A stretch of DNA of 64,000 nucleotides, taken from NCBI RefSeq assembly GCF_008801925.2, contig NZ_CP062804.1, forward strand, positions 1,178,001 through 1,242,000, written 5' to 3'. The DNA is from Cupriavidus basilensis. GTDB taxonomy: Bacteria > Pseudomonadota > Gammaproteobacteria > Burkholderiales > Burkholderiaceae. Both the position numbers and the translations under genes were made by a program. This document shows, in pieces, positions 35,580 to 44,441 of the stretch (within the stretch, counting starts at the first letter, position 1; every line of letters begins with the position of its first letter). The notes beneath the pieces are model-generated. The model had not been told where the DNA came from. It worked only from the letters and a program-made list of their open reading frames with translations, and did not search any database.

Positions 35580-36860
35580 TGTATAGACCGGGGACATAGG
35601 TGACGGGTGTGCGAGGACATGGTTGACACATTTTAAGCGGCATTCGGGTCGTTTAGGTCGATGCTTCCGAAGCGATGATGTGCGAAGTAAAGGGCGTATT
35701 TGCCGCTGTGTCTGGCGTCAGGCCGCAGCGCCACGTGCAGCTTGGCTAGGGCATTCGAAACCTTGAAGCGACGTCCCTGGAAACAGAGCTCGCCGTGCCA
35801 TTTGACCTGCACTACGGTGTCGTCAGGGCCGTATTCGATGGGCGGCAACTGCTCCGGATATGGCCTCGGGCTGGGCCGATACCGCGTGACGGGCGTCGCC
35901 AGGCCAAGGGCTTCGTGAGGTCGCTGCTGGTTGTAGACATCGCGCCAGCGATCGAATGCGCGCTGCGCATAACGGCAGGAAGCAAAGTCGTTGCCGGTGA
36001 GCACCTCGGCCTTAAAGGTGCGGTGGAACCGCTCATCCTTGCCATTGGTTTGTGGGTGCGCGGGGCGGCTATGGCTCAGGCGTACGCCCAGGCGAATCAA
36101 CCAGATCGCCAGGGCCGTGAGCTGGCCGGGTTGGGAAGGGCTGCCCCAGGGCGCACCGTTGTCGGCGTTGATGCGCAGCGGCAGCCCATAACGACGGAAA
36201 GCCTCGCGCAGATGGCGCTGCACCACTGCAGTCTGGGTTCTGGTGCAGGCCGTGAGCAGGATATTGAAGCGGGAATGGTCGTCCAGCACTGTCAGCGGGT
36301 AACACGGCACGCCGTCTCGGGTGGCAAACCAGCCTTTGTAGTCCATTTGCCAGAGATGGTTGGGCTCGGGATGCTCGAAACGCTGCCATGCCACCGATTT
36401 GGCGGAGGCCTCCGGGGTAATTAGCCCGTGGCGATGCAGGATCGAGGTGACAGTGCTGGGAGCCGGCGCCTCGGTATGCCCCAGGTCCTGCAAGCGGCGG
36501 CTGATCTTGCGCCCGCCCCAGGCAGGATGCTGCTGGCGAAGCGCGATCACGGCCTGTTCAAGGTCGGCGTGGGTCTGTTCCGGGCTGCGACTGGGCCGCC
36601 GAGAGCGGTCGACCAGACCGGCCTCGCCTTGCTCGGCATAGCGCGCGAGCCATTTGTAGGCGGTCTGGGGACTGATGCTGAAACGCCGGCATAACTCGCG
36701 GCGATTGCTGCCCTCTTGCTGGGCCAGAAGGATGAATTCTTGACGAAGGCTCATGGTGTCGCGCGTGCTCCAAGGCATGGTCGGATTCCGGGCAGATTCA
36801 TTGCCCGAAAGTGTCAACCATGTCCTCGCACACCCGTCACCTATGTCCCCGGTCTATACA
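35580..36860. mobile_element. IS481-family insertion sequence with perfect 50-bp terminal inverted repeats
   Basis: The element is 1281 bp. Its ends (35580-35629 and 36811-36860) are identical over 50 bp in inverted orientation, starting TGTATAGACC. One DDE transposase fills the interior on the minus strand. No matching target-site duplication is seen, and the sequence on the two sides is unrelated: a dispersed repeat on the left, a broken sulfatase gene on the right. That points to a rearrangement at the element rather than a simple insertion. Confidence 0.93.
35633..36778 (-). CDS. IS481-family DDE transposase
   Basis: A 381-residue transposase. N-terminal helix-turn-helix domains (LCRRFSISPQTAYKWLARYA) precede an rve-type integrase core with the aspartates in LTVLDDHSRF and INADNGAPW and the glutamate downstream near TNGKDERFHRTFKAE. 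HPAWGGRKISRRLQ is a family hallmark. The ATG at 36778 (MPWSTRDTMSLRQ) is the usual IS481-type start; an in-frame ATG further up falls inside the terminal repeat. The gene appears intact. Confidence 0.92.
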   Translation of the reverse strand: MPWSTRDTMSLRQEFILLAQQEGSNRRELCRRFSISPQTAYKWLARYAEQGEAGLVDRSRRPSRSPEQTHADLEQAVIALRQQHPAWGGRKISRRLQDLGHTEAPAPSTVTSILHRHGLITPEASAKSVAWQRFEHPEPNHLWQMDYKGWFATRDGVPCYPLTVLDDHSRFNILLTACTRTQTAVVQRHLREAFRRYGLPLRINADNGAPWGSPSQPGQLTALAIWLIRLGVRLSHSRPAHPQTNGKDERFHRTFKAEVLTGNDFASCRYAQRAFDRWRDVYNQQRPHEALGLATPVTRYRPSPRPYPEQLPPIEYGPDDTVVQVKWHGELCFQGRRFKVSNALAKLHVALRPDARHSGKYALYFAHHRFGSIDLNDPNAA

Positions 36861-37337
36861 GGGTGTCAAATGCCACTTGCCAAAGGCCGCAGTACTGTAG
36901 CCCTGTTGACGCAACAGTTCGGCGATGGTTGCGGAGTCCTTTTGCAGAACCCCACGATAACCCGGATAACTGCTTGGCGAGTTCAGCACTGCGCCGACAC
37001 CGGCTGCGTGGGGATTGCGGCCTGTGAGTAGCGAGGCGCGTGTCGGCGAACACACTGCAGTGGTATGAAATCGGTTATAGCTCAAGCCCTCACGGGCCAG
37101 GCCATCCATCGCCGGCGTCTTGACCGGTCCGCCAAAGGTGGAGGCCGCACCGAAACCTACGTCGTCAAGCAAGACCACTACCACATTTGGCGCACCGGCC
37201 GGCGCGTGCAGTAACGGCACGACTGGCGGGGTATCGCCAGGCTGCTCCTCGTTGCTGGCAGCCCAGCCAAAACCGGTCGCGGCACAACTTAGGGCCAGGC
37301 ACAACGCCGTGGCCAAACGCTTGCGTAGTCTGTTCAT
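36861..37337 (-). pseudogene. secreted arylsulfatase, 3' end lost at the IS
   Basis: The first 159 codons of a type I sulfatase. It has a signal peptide (MNRLRKRLATALCLALSCAA), metal aspartates Asp58-Asp59 in VVVLLDDVGFG, the formylglycine motif Cys96-S-P-T-Arg100 and the second signature in FGKWHLTP. The reading frame runs straight into the IS inverted repeat after Pro159, so roughly two thirds of a ~500-residue enzyme is missing and is not found on the other side of the element. The product cannot be active. It is divergent from the SDR gene at 37594. Confidence 0.85.
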
Positions 37338-37593
37338 GATGGTTTCCCGCGTCTCCTGTTTTTTTCGTTCTCGTCGATGCCTATTGCGTTTTCGCGTGGG
37401 CGTGTGCCAAAATTTCTGAGCGTTCGATTGAATCAAATGTTCGAATGGAATTTAGCAAGCGCCGTGGACCGTCGTCAAGACAAAATTTCACCGGCTACGG
37501 TCGTCGATTGCACGCTGCTCGGCGCCTTTGACTCATCAGTCTTTGTTGCCAGTTTCATGCGATCACTCAAACCATCTTGACAGGAGACCCCCA

Positions 37594-38364
37594 ATGAAAT
37601 CGTTACTCGCGTCACCCGATACAGCCGTGATCGTCACCGGTGGAGCGTCCGGGCTTGGGCTTGCATCGGCCCGCGCATTAGCCGCCGTAGGCCGCGACGT
37701 CGCGCTGTGGGACATTCAGGCAGAAAAGGCGCAAAACCGAGCATCGGAGATTGCCAAGGAATTTGGCGTTGCGGCGCTTGGTGTTGGCGTCGACCTGTGC
37801 GATCCCAGCGCGCTGCGGGCTGCGCTGAACGCAACCCGCGCGGCATTGCCCCGGATCGGTGGCTTGCTCCACGCGGCGGGCACGGTCGATACCGGGTCGC
37901 TCGAAGGTATCACTCCGGAAAAATGGGATGCTGGCATCCATGTTCACCTCCGCGCATTTGCACTGCTGGTGCAGGCGTTATTGCCGGATCTGCGGGCCAA
38001 TCCGGGGTCTGCGGTGGTCGGCATCGCGTCAATCAATGCCACCTTGGGCAATCACATCAACCCCATCTACAGCGCGGCGAAAGGCGGCATGTTGTCACTG
38101 ATCCGGTCGTTGGCGGACGGCCTTGGGCGCGATAACATCCGCATCAACGCGATTTCCCCGGGCCAGATCTTGACGCCAATGCTCCAACCCGCCGTGGACA
38201 GTTTGCCGGCAGGAACCTTCGAGCGCCGCATTCTCCTCAGCCGACTGGGACAGCCGGAGGAGATCGGCCGCGTTGCGCGCTTCCTGTTGTCGGACGAGGC
38301 GAGCTACATCACCGCGGCGGAGATCGTGGTGGATGGTGGCAACATCTCATCGCAGCGTATGTGA
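37594..38364 (+). CDS. short-chain dehydrogenase/reductase
   Basis: A 256-residue classical SDR. NAD(P) motif TGGASGLG is near residues 15-22; the catalytic Ser lies in GIASINATLG and the YxxxK is YSAAK; SPGQILTPM follows. The start ATG 37594 has CAGGAG nine bases upstream. It probably oxidises a hydroxyl group on a hydrophobic or cyclic alcohol; hydroxysteroid dehydrogenase activity would fit the neighbouring sulfatase relic and steroid-type cluster but cannot be shown. Base composition is slightly less GC-rich than the core genes. A TetR gene follows. Confidence 0.85.
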   Translation: MKSLLASPDTAVIVTGGASGLGLASARALAAVGRDVALWDIQAEKAQNRASEIAKEFGVAALGVGVDLCDPSALRAALNATRAALPRIGGLLHAAGTVDTGSLEGITPEKWDAGIHVHLRAFALLVQALLPDLRANPGSAVVGIASINATLGNHINPIYSAAKGGMLSLIRSLADGLGRDNIRINAISPGQILTPMLQPAVDSLPAGTFERRILLSRLGQPEEIGRVARFLLSDEASYITAAEIVVDGGNISSQRM

Positions 38365-38384
38365 GTCGGCAGTAGTGCTGAACG

Positions 38385-38418
38385 TATAATCGGGCGCCAC
38401 ATTCATTGAGTGGTGCCC
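38385..38418 (+). promoter_or_regulatory. promoter and TetR-type operator for the gene at 38504
   Basis: A perfect -10 TATAAT (38385-38390) is followed at once by an inverted repeat GGGCGCCAC-N9-GTGGTGCCC (38392-38400 / 38410-38418, one mismatch). A dyad placed over the start site is what an autorepressing TetR regulator would use; the TetR gene begins 86 bp downstream. No good -35 is visible. Confidence 0.55.
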
Positions 38419-38503
38419 TGCCGCGCTGTTTCGCCGGGGGTATTGGCGTCATTGGCCAATCGCCCCCAGCGGGGCAGGCGGCATCCCGTACTACTTGTAA
38501 TCG

Positions 38504-39160
38504 ATGACATCTCCTACTGTAAAAGGCGAGGCCCGGGAACGCATTCTGCTGGCGGCCGAAGAGCTGATGGCCAGGTATGGCGTGGACGGCGTGTCGGCCC
38601 GCAGCATCAACGCAGCGGCTGGCGTTAGCGCCGGTATTCTCCACTATCACTTCGGCGGACTGGATAAGGTGGTGGACGCGCTGCTGGAACGCCATATGAT
38701 GCCGTTGATGGCACAACGCCGCGAAATGTACGCTTCACTTCAGGCACAGCCGCAGGTCACGCTCCGCGGCGTTGTGGAAATACTTGTTATCCCGCTTGCC
38801 AGGAAGATCATTGAAGAGGGCAGTGCGGGTGCACGCTATGTTCAGTTTCTGGCGCGTCTCCATACGGACCGCAACCCGAAGATCGCCGAGATATTCGAGC
38901 AGTCGTTTGGGGGGAACGCCGCCGCCTTGGTTGCCATGCTCCAGCACATCCTGCCCGAAATCCCTATGGAAGTGCTCAGGTCGCGCCTGATTGTCTGTTC
39001 CCATGCGATGCTCCATAGTCTCGCCGAAATATCCGCTCGTCCCCAAGCGCCGATATCTCCAGGCAAGCCGCCGCGGGATCAGCTCCTGTGGAACCACGTG
39101 GAGATTCTGATCGAGTTTCTTTGTGGCGGGCTTGCGGCGCCAACCAGCTTGCACAGTTAA
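38504..39160 (+). CDS. TetR-family regulator
   Basis: A 218-residue TetR protein. The HTH reads AEELMARYGVDGVSARSINA then AAGVSAGILHYHFGGLDKV. The C-terminal ligand domain is not assignable to a named subgroup. It follows the SDR gene, from which it is separated by a promoter/operator, so it likely controls itself and perhaps the SDR. Confidence 0.88.
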   Translation: MTSPTVKGEARERILLAAEELMARYGVDGVSARSINAAAGVSAGILHYHFGGLDKVVDALLERHMMPLMAQRREMYASLQAQPQVTLRGVVEILVIPLARKIIEEGSAGARYVQFLARLHTDRNPKIAEIFEQSFGGNAAALVAMLQHILPEIPMEVLRSRLIVCSHAMLHSLAEISARPQAPISPGKPPRDQLLWNHVEILIEFLCGGLAAPTSLHS

Positions 39161-39395
39161 GGCGGCACACCGGCTTCTGTCCGACATGGCAGGCAACGGT
39201 GGCGGCGATCGAGTACGGTAGTACCGTACGCGCGTGTGCCGCCACCAGGGGTGAGCGCTTCAGGCTAGTCAGCCTGATCGCAGGCCACGTGTTTGAGGGC
39301 CAGGATTGACGGCTGCGGCGGGCTGGCCAGTCGCAGCCTGCTGCATTTGGCCGGCGCTGTTCTACGGCACAGCGTCCGGCCGGTTACGGGAGCCG

Positions 39396-39791
39396 TTACC
39401 AGATTGTCTTGACGTGCGGGTAGGCGCGGATCTTCTCGTCCTTCGTCACCAGCGGCACGGAGAACTTGCGCGCGGTGGCCACGATCATGCGGTCGGCGGG
39501 ATCCTTGTGGAATACGCCCGGAAGTTCTACCGATTTGATGGCGATCTCGGTATCCACAGGTACTACGCGTACGGCTTCAATTTGCCCCACGGTGGCGAAC
39601 CAGCTGGTCGCATCCATTGATAGAACAAGGCGCTCGCGTGCCACCAGTGCTGCGATTTCCCATGCGGAAATCGATGAGACGAGTATCTGGCCGCCGTCCA
39701 GTTCCTTCTCGATGCTCGCCTTGGCCTTCCTGCTCAGCAGCGGATCGCGACTCACCCACCAGACTAGCGTGTGCGTGTCCAGGACGATCAC
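39396..39791 (-). CDS. vapC: VapC-like PIN-domain toxin
   Basis: A 131-residue PIN ribonuclease. The acidic metal-binding residues are visible: Asp in VLDTHTLVWW, Glu in SSISAWEIAALV, and Asp in KDPADRMIVATA. The start is GTG at 39791, overlapping the antitoxin stop as GTGA, which gives translational coupling; a longer ORF start five codons upstream is unlikely. PIN toxins cleave tRNA or rRNA until bound by the antitoxin. Confidence 0.9.
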   Translation of the reverse strand: MIVLDTHTLVWWVSRDPLLSRKAKASIEKELDGGQILVSSISAWEIAALVARERLVLSMDATSWFATVGQIEAVRVVPVDTEIAIKSVELPGVFHKDPADRMIVATARKFSVPLVTKDEKIRAYPHVKTIW

Positions 39792-40021
39792 TGCGCCGCC
39801 TCCCAATCATCGGCGTCCACCGGCTCGGTCGGTGCGTTGTAGCGCACCACGGAATCGCGCAGGATTGCCAACGGGCTACGCGAAGTACTCCGATATGGCC
39901 GGACCTCGAGAACCGGCTTGCCGTGGTTGGTCACCACCAGCGGTTCGCCCGAGTCCTCAACCTGGCGGAAGTACTCCAGCGCATGTGCCTTGAAGTCCGA
40001 TTTCGAGACTTGCTTCTCCAT
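39788..40021 (-). CDS. vapB: Phd/YefM-type antitoxin paired with the PIN toxin
   Basis: A 77-residue antitoxin with the Phd/YefM DNA-binding fold: SKSDFKAHALEYFRQVEDSG followed by EPLVVTNHGKPVLEV. The acidic C terminus (EPVDADDWEAAQ) would wrap the toxin. It is the first gene of the pair and overlaps the toxin start by 4 bp. A dyad just upstream is a likely autoregulatory site. Confidence 0.88.
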   Translation of the reverse strand: MEKQVSKSDFKAHALEYFRQVEDSGEPLVVTNHGKPVLEVRPYRSTSRSPLAILRDSVVRYNAPTEPVDADDWEAAQ

Positions 40022-40035
40022 CTCTGCTCCTGGTC

Positions 40036-40053
40036 ATATGTCTATAGTCATAT
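40036..40053 (-). promoter_or_regulatory. imperfect palindrome at the antitoxin promoter
   Basis: ATATGTCTATAGTCATAT, an 18-bp dyad with one symmetric mismatch pair, ends 14 bp before the antitoxin start in an AT-rich pocket. Antitoxins of this class repress their own operon from such sites. Confidence 0.5.
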
Positions 40054-40170
40054 ATTCTAAGCCAAGATGACCGGCAGACTTGAGCCTTCTTTTGACGGCG
40101 GGTGATGAAACAGGCATCTGCCCTGGCCACGGTAGGTGACGAGGGCAAGTGCGGGTGCCGCCGCGTCCCG

Positions 40171-41193
40171 TCAAGCCAGCAACCCACGCTCCCGCGCCAG
40201 CGTCATGGCGGTGTCCTCGATCATGTCTTCCTGCCCGCCCACCAGGCGCTGACGTCCCAGCTCGACCAGGATCTCGCGCGCCGGAATGCCGTACTTGGCC
40301 TGGGCGCGCTTGGCGAACAGCAGGAAGGATGAGTACACGCCGGCGTAGCCCAGCGTGAGCGCATCGCGGTCGATGCGGATCGGCTGGTCCATGATGGGCA
40401 CCACCAGGTCTTCGGCCACGTCGGCGATGCGGAACACGTCCACGCCGGTCTCGATGCCCATGCGCTCGCAGACCGCCACGAAGACTTCCATCGGCGTATT
40501 GCCGGCGCCCGCGCCCAGCCCGGCGGCTGCCGCGTCGATGCGGGTGGCGCCACAGGCCACGGCTGCCAGCGAGTTGGCGATCCCCATGGCGAGGTTGTGG
40601 TGGCCGTGGAAGCCCAGTTCGGTGTCCGGCTTGAGCGCCTGGCGCACGGCTGTCAGCTTGGCGGTGACGTCGTGCGGCAGCATATGCCCCGCCGAATCGG
40701 TGATGTAGAGGCAGTTGGCGCCATAGGACTCCATCAGCAGTGCCTGTTCCACCAGCGTTGCCACCGGCGCCATGTGCGCCATCATGAGGAAACCCACGGT
40801 GTCCATGCCGAGCTTGCGCGCCATGCCGATATGCTGCTCGGAGACATCGGCTTCGGTGCAGTGGGTGGCTACGCGGATCGTGTGCACGCCCAGTTCATGG
40901 GCCATGCGCAGGTGCTCGATGGTGCCGATGCCTGGCAGCAGCAGGGCGGAGACCTTGGCTTGCTTCAGTTCGCCCAGCACGGCTTGCAGGTACTCCTCGT
41001 CGCTATGCGCGGGAAAGCCGTAGTTGACCGAGGCGCCGCCCAGGCCGTCGCCGTGGGTCACTTCGATGAGCGGCACGCCGGCGTCGTCCAGCCCGCGAGC
41101 GATCGTCTTCATCTGGTCGAGCGAGATCTGGTGGCGCTTGGGGTGCATGCCGTCGCGCAGGGTCATGTCATGCACGGTAATGCGTTGGTTCAT
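40171..41193 (-). CDS. 4-hydroxy-2-oxovalerate (or -hexanoate) aldolase
   Basis: A 340-residue DmpG/BphI/MhpE-type class II aldolase that splits a 4-hydroxy-2-oxo acid into pyruvate and an aldehyde. The N terminus [17 protein letters not shown] carries the catalytic Arg13, Asp14 and His17; [11 protein letters not shown] holds the metal-binding histidines. It forms a channelling complex with the acylating dehydrogenase encoded 10 bp upstream. In steroid clusters the same role is called TesG/HsaF. Confidence 0.95.
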   Translation of the reverse strand: MNQRITVHDMTLRDGMHPKRHQISLDQMKTIARGLDDAGVPLIEVTHGDGLGGASVNYGFPAHSDEEYLQAVLGELKQAKVSALLLPGIGTIEHLRMAHELGVHTIRVATHCTEADVSEQHIGMARKLGMDTVGFLMMAHMAPVATLVEQALLMESYGANCLYITDSAGHMLPHDVTAKLTAVRQALKPDTELGFHGHHNLAMGIANSLAAVACGATRIDAAAAGLGAGAGNTPMEVFVAVCERMGIETGVDVFRIADVAEDLVVPIMDQPIRIDRDALTLGYAGVYSSFLLFAKRAQAKYGIPAREILVELGRQRLVGGQEDMIEDTAMTLARERGLLA

Positions 41194-41203
41194 ATCGGGC
41201 TCC

Positions 41204-42115
41204 TTATGCGGTAGTGGCCACGGCGGGCAGCGCGCCGCGCAGCATGGCGGCGCCGATACGCTCGGCGGTGCGCGCGGCGGCGGCGGTCATGATGTCGAGA
41301 TTGCCGGCGTACTTGGGCAGGTAGTCGCCCAGGCCCTCGACTTCCATGAAGATGGAGACGCGCTTGCCGTCGAAGACAGGGCCGTTCTTGAGCGTGTAGC
41401 CGGGCACGTATTGCCGCACCTCGGCAATCATGTCGTGGACCGACGCCGTGATGGCTTCCACGTCCGGCTCGTCCTCGGTCAGGCAGTGGATGGTGTCGCG
41501 CATGATGAGCGGAGGCTCGGCCGGGTTGATGACGATGATGGCCTTGCCCTGCCGCGCGCCGCCCACCTGTTCGATGGCGCCTGCGGTGGTGCGGGTGAAC
41601 TCGTCGATGTTCCGGCGCGTGCCGGGCCCGACCGAGCGCGAGGAAACGGTGGCGACGATCTCGCCATAGGCCACCGCCTGCACGCGCGACACCGCGTACA
41701 CCATGGGAATGGTGGCCTGGCCGCCGCAGGTGACCATATTGACGTTCATCGCATTGCTGCCGAGGTGTTCGTCCAGGTTGACCGGGGGCACGCAGAAGGG
41801 GCCGATGGCCGCCGGGGTCAGGTCGATCACGCGCACGCCGCGCGCGGTGAGCTGGTCGGAGTGCTGGCGGTGCACGTAGGCCGACGTCGCATCGAAAGCG
41901 ATGCGGATGTCGTCGGCGGCCAGGTGCGGCAGCAGTCCATCGAGGCCCTGGTCGGTCGTCTTCAGGCCCAGTTCGCGGGCCCGGGCCAGGCCATCCGAAT
42001 TCGGGTCGACGCCAACCATCCAGACGGGTTCCAGGACGGTGCTGCGGCGCAGCTTGTAAAGCAGATCAGTGCCAATATTGCCGGGGCCGATCAGGGCGCA
42101 CTTGATTTTTGCCAT
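41204..42115 (-). CDS. acetaldehyde/propionaldehyde dehydrogenase (CoA-acylating)
   Basis: A 303-residue DmpF/BphJ/MhpF-type enzyme that takes the aldehyde from the aldolase and makes acetyl- or propionyl-CoA with NAD. Rossmann motif [12 protein letters not shown] is at the N terminus; the catalytic thiol is Cys130 in [10 protein letters not shown]. Start ATG 42115 is set by the family N terminus [10 protein letters not shown]. It is the middle gene of hydratase-dehydrogenase-aldolase. HsaG/TesF is the steroid-pathway equivalent. Confidence 0.95.
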   Translation of the reverse strand: MAKIKCALIGPGNIGTDLLYKLRRSTVLEPVWMVGVDPNSDGLARARELGLKTTDQGLDGLLPHLAADDIRIAFDATSAYVHRQHSDQLTARGVRVIDLTPAAIGPFCVPPVNLDEHLGSNAMNVNMVTCGGQATIPMVYAVSRVQAVAYGEIVATVSSRSVGPGTRRNIDEFTRTTAGAIEQVGGARQGKAIIVINPAEPPLIMRDTIHCLTEDEPDVEAITASVHDMIAEVRQYVPGYTLKNGPVFDGKRVSIFMEVEGLGDYLPKYAGNLDIMTAAAARTAERIGAAMLRGALPAVATTA

Positions 42116-42150
42116 GGGGCTTCTTGCCTGGTTTGGGGTTGTGGGGGAGT

Positions 42151-42933
42151 TCAGACGAATTCGGTGCTGCACGTGCCGATCCCGTCGATGCGTAGTCGCA
42201 GGCGGTCTCCCGCAACGACAGGAATCAACGCCGCAAGGGAGCCGGACAGAATGGTCTCGCCGGCGAGCAGTGCAATGCCGAGTTCGCCGAGCGTGTTGGC
42301 CAGCCAGGCCACCGCTTCGGCGGGATGGCCGAGCGCGGCGCTGCCCTGGCCTGTTGCGACAACGGCGCCGTTCTTTTCAAGCGCCATGGTGCAGGCGGCA
42401 AGGTCGAGGCCGGCCGGGCTCACGCGCTCCTTGCCAAGCACGTAGACGCCACAAGAGGCGTTGTCGGCCACCGTGTCCTGGATACGGATGCGCCAGTCGG
42501 TGATGCGTGAATCTACGATCTCGAAGCAGGCCGAGACCGCCTCGGTGGCGGCCAGCACATCTGCACGGGTCACACCGGGGCCGCGCAGGTCTCGTTTGAG
42601 GAAGAAGGCAATCTCGCCTTCGGCGCGCGGCTGGATCAGTGTGCTTGCGGGAATGGCCTTGCCGTCCGGATATTCCATGCTGGCCAGCAGCATGCCGAAG
42701 TCGGGCTGGTGCACGTCCAGCATCTGCTGCACGGGCAAACTGGTAACGCCGATTTTCTTGCCGGTGACGCGGTCGCCTTGGGCCAGCCGCCGTGCAACGA
42801 AATGCTGCTGGATGTGATAGGCGTCGCGCACCGTGAGCGGGTGGCCACGTCCGCTCAAGGGGATGACCGGCACGCGGGCTGTCAGGGCTCGATGAAGTTC
42901 ATCGCCGCATTCGGCGATCAGTTCGGGATCCAT
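42151..42933 (-). CDS. 2-hydroxypenta(hexa)dienoate hydratase
   Basis: A 260-residue member of the DmpE/BphH/MhpD family that hydrates 2-hydroxy-2,4-dienoates to 4-hydroxy-2-oxo acids. Family segments include [33 protein letters not shown] and [10 protein letters not shown], with the acidic metal ligands. It begins 82 bp downstream of the DUF1329 gene and precedes the acylating dehydrogenase by 35 bp, so the five genes from the DUF1302 gene to the aldolase may be one operon. TesE/HsaE is the steroid-pathway equivalent. Confidence 0.93.
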   Translation of the reverse strand: MDPELIAECGDELHRALTARVPVIPLSGRGHPLTVRDAYHIQQHFVARRLAQGDRVTGKKIGVTSLPVQQMLDVHQPDFGMLLASMEYPDGKAIPASTLIQPRAEGEIAFFLKRDLRGPGVTRADVLAATEAVSACFEIVDSRITDWRIRIQDTVADNASCGVYVLGKERVSPAGLDLAACTMALEKNGAVVATGQGSAALGHPAEAVAWLANTLGELGIALLAGETILSGSLAALIPVVAGDRLRLRIDGIGTCSTEFV

Positions 42934-43015
42934 GGTCAGGCTCGATGTTAGGGGGGCAATGCGATGAAATTCGCCCCCTGGCCATGGCGGGAAGGGGGCG
43001 AATGAAGGCGTGCAC

Positions 43016-44389
43016 TCAGTGACCGGCGCCTCGCGCCGCGTCGGGCGAAAAGTAGGTCTCGTTGAACTCGGGGCTGTTGTTGAGCACCGGCATCGGCCCC
43101 TCGTTGGTCAGGCGGTCGGCGAGATACGCACCCGAAATCAAGTCATGATATGTCGTTGTGGTCGGGTAGAGGTTTCGTGCGTCATAGGCATAGACGGTTG
43201 CCGCCAGGTTGGTTCGCCACAGCTGGCCGCGCGCATCATAATTGTCTGCAGCGAGGGCGGTCCAGCTGTCCTCGTCCAGGTAAAGCACCCGCTTGGCGTA
43301 CTGATGCCGGAAGCCCTCCTTGAGGGTGGCTTCCAGGACCCATACGCGATGCATTTCATAGCGCATATAGTCCGGGTTGAGGTGGCCTTTGCCCAGGATG
43401 TCCTGGTACTTGGCCGGGCTCATCAGCTTGTAGTTGTTGTACGGCACGTAGATTTCCCGCTTGCCGACAATCTTCCAGTTGTAGCGTTCACCCGAGCCGT
43501 TAAACAGGCGGTCGTCGTCGAGGGTGCGGATTCCGCCTGCGCCGGAGGGCTGGTCGAAGCCAAATTCCGGGGCCTGCCGTACGCGCCGCGTACCGGGGTT
43601 GTACTGCCACGCGCGGCGGGTATCGGAGCCTTCCTTGTCATAGAATTCGTGTCCGACAGACAGCATGCCTCGGTCGCGCAGGGGAAGGTCGGTCGCCGTA
43701 CGGAAAAAGCCCCTGGTGTCGCTCTTGAGGTCGAAGTTGGCGCCATTTCGCGGCGAGAGGATCGAATAACGGACACGGCCCCAGGCGATGTTGCCGTCGC
43801 CGTATACGGCTGCCTGGTCGTAGGTGGCGGATTCGGTATTCATCGACGGGGAGTAGCGCAGGTTCCACATCAGTTCGAGGCCGCTCTTCGGGATCGGGAA
43901 GGGGACGATAGGGGGGGCGTCCTTCAGTCCGTTACCGTCGGCCGTCATGCGGGTGCCGGGCGCGTAGGTGCGGATGTTCTTGTAGATCGTATCGTCGTAG
44001 CGGAAGTCGCGATGGGTCGGATATACCGGCATCCTGAAGGTATCCGGATACTTCTTGAACAGAGCCTTTTCGCCGTCGGTCAGGTGATCGGCGTACTTTG
44101 CCATGTTCTGCGCGGTGATCACCACGACCGGCTTCTCGCTGGCGTAAGGATCAGGGTAGCGCTCTCCCCGCTTCCACTGCACTCCGGGCGGTGCGCCCAG
44201 CCATTTCCCGCCCCAGGCGGGGATCTGCCCGTCCTTGCTGGCGGCGCGCTCGGCGCCCATCGGGGTCAGGTTTGCATCGAGTTGCTTGAGTTCGTCCGGC
44301 GTTACCGCGGCGTACGAGGCTGCCGCCAGCAGCACGCTGCTGGCCAGCAGTGTGCTACGGATCAAAAGATTTCTATGCTGTCGCATCAC
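43016..44389 (-). CDS. DUF1329 secreted protein
   Basis: A ~457-residue exported protein with signal peptide (LLIRSTLLASSVLLAAASYA then AVTPDELKQL). Segments such as LTPMGAERAASKDGQIPAW and GKREIYVPYNNYKL define the DUF1329 family, related to outer-membrane lipoprotein-sorting folds. Members are found paired with DUF1302 proteins in clusters for steroid and other hydrophobic substrates, where they are thought to aid substrate passage. The start may be GTG at 44389 (AAAGGAG with seven-base spacing) or the next codon, ATG at 44386. Confidence 0.88.
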   Translation of the reverse strand: MMRQHRNLLIRSTLLASSVLLAAASYAAVTPDELKQLDANLTPMGAERAASKDGQIPAWGGKWLGAPPGVQWKRGERYPDPYASEKPVVVITAQNMAKYADHLTDGEKALFKKYPDTFRMPVYPTHRDFRYDDTIYKNIRTYAPGTRMTADGNGLKDAPPIVPFPIPKSGLELMWNLRYSPSMNTESATYDQAAVYGDGNIAWGRVRYSILSPRNGANFDLKSDTRGFFRTATDLPLRDRGMLSVGHEFYDKEGSDTRRAWQYNPGTRRVRQAPEFGFDQPSGAGGIRTLDDDRLFNGSGERYNWKIVGKREIYVPYNNYKLMSPAKYQDILGKGHLNPDYMRYEMHRVWVLEATLKEGFRHQYAKRVLYLDEDSWTALAADNYDARGQLWRTNLAATVYAYDARNLYPTTTTYHDLISGAYLADRLTNEGPMPVLNNSPEFNETYFSPDAARGAGH

Positions 44390-44441
44390 GGTCTCACTCC
44401 TTTAGAGAAATCTGGCGCTTGCGCGTGGCATCGCTGCCAGG

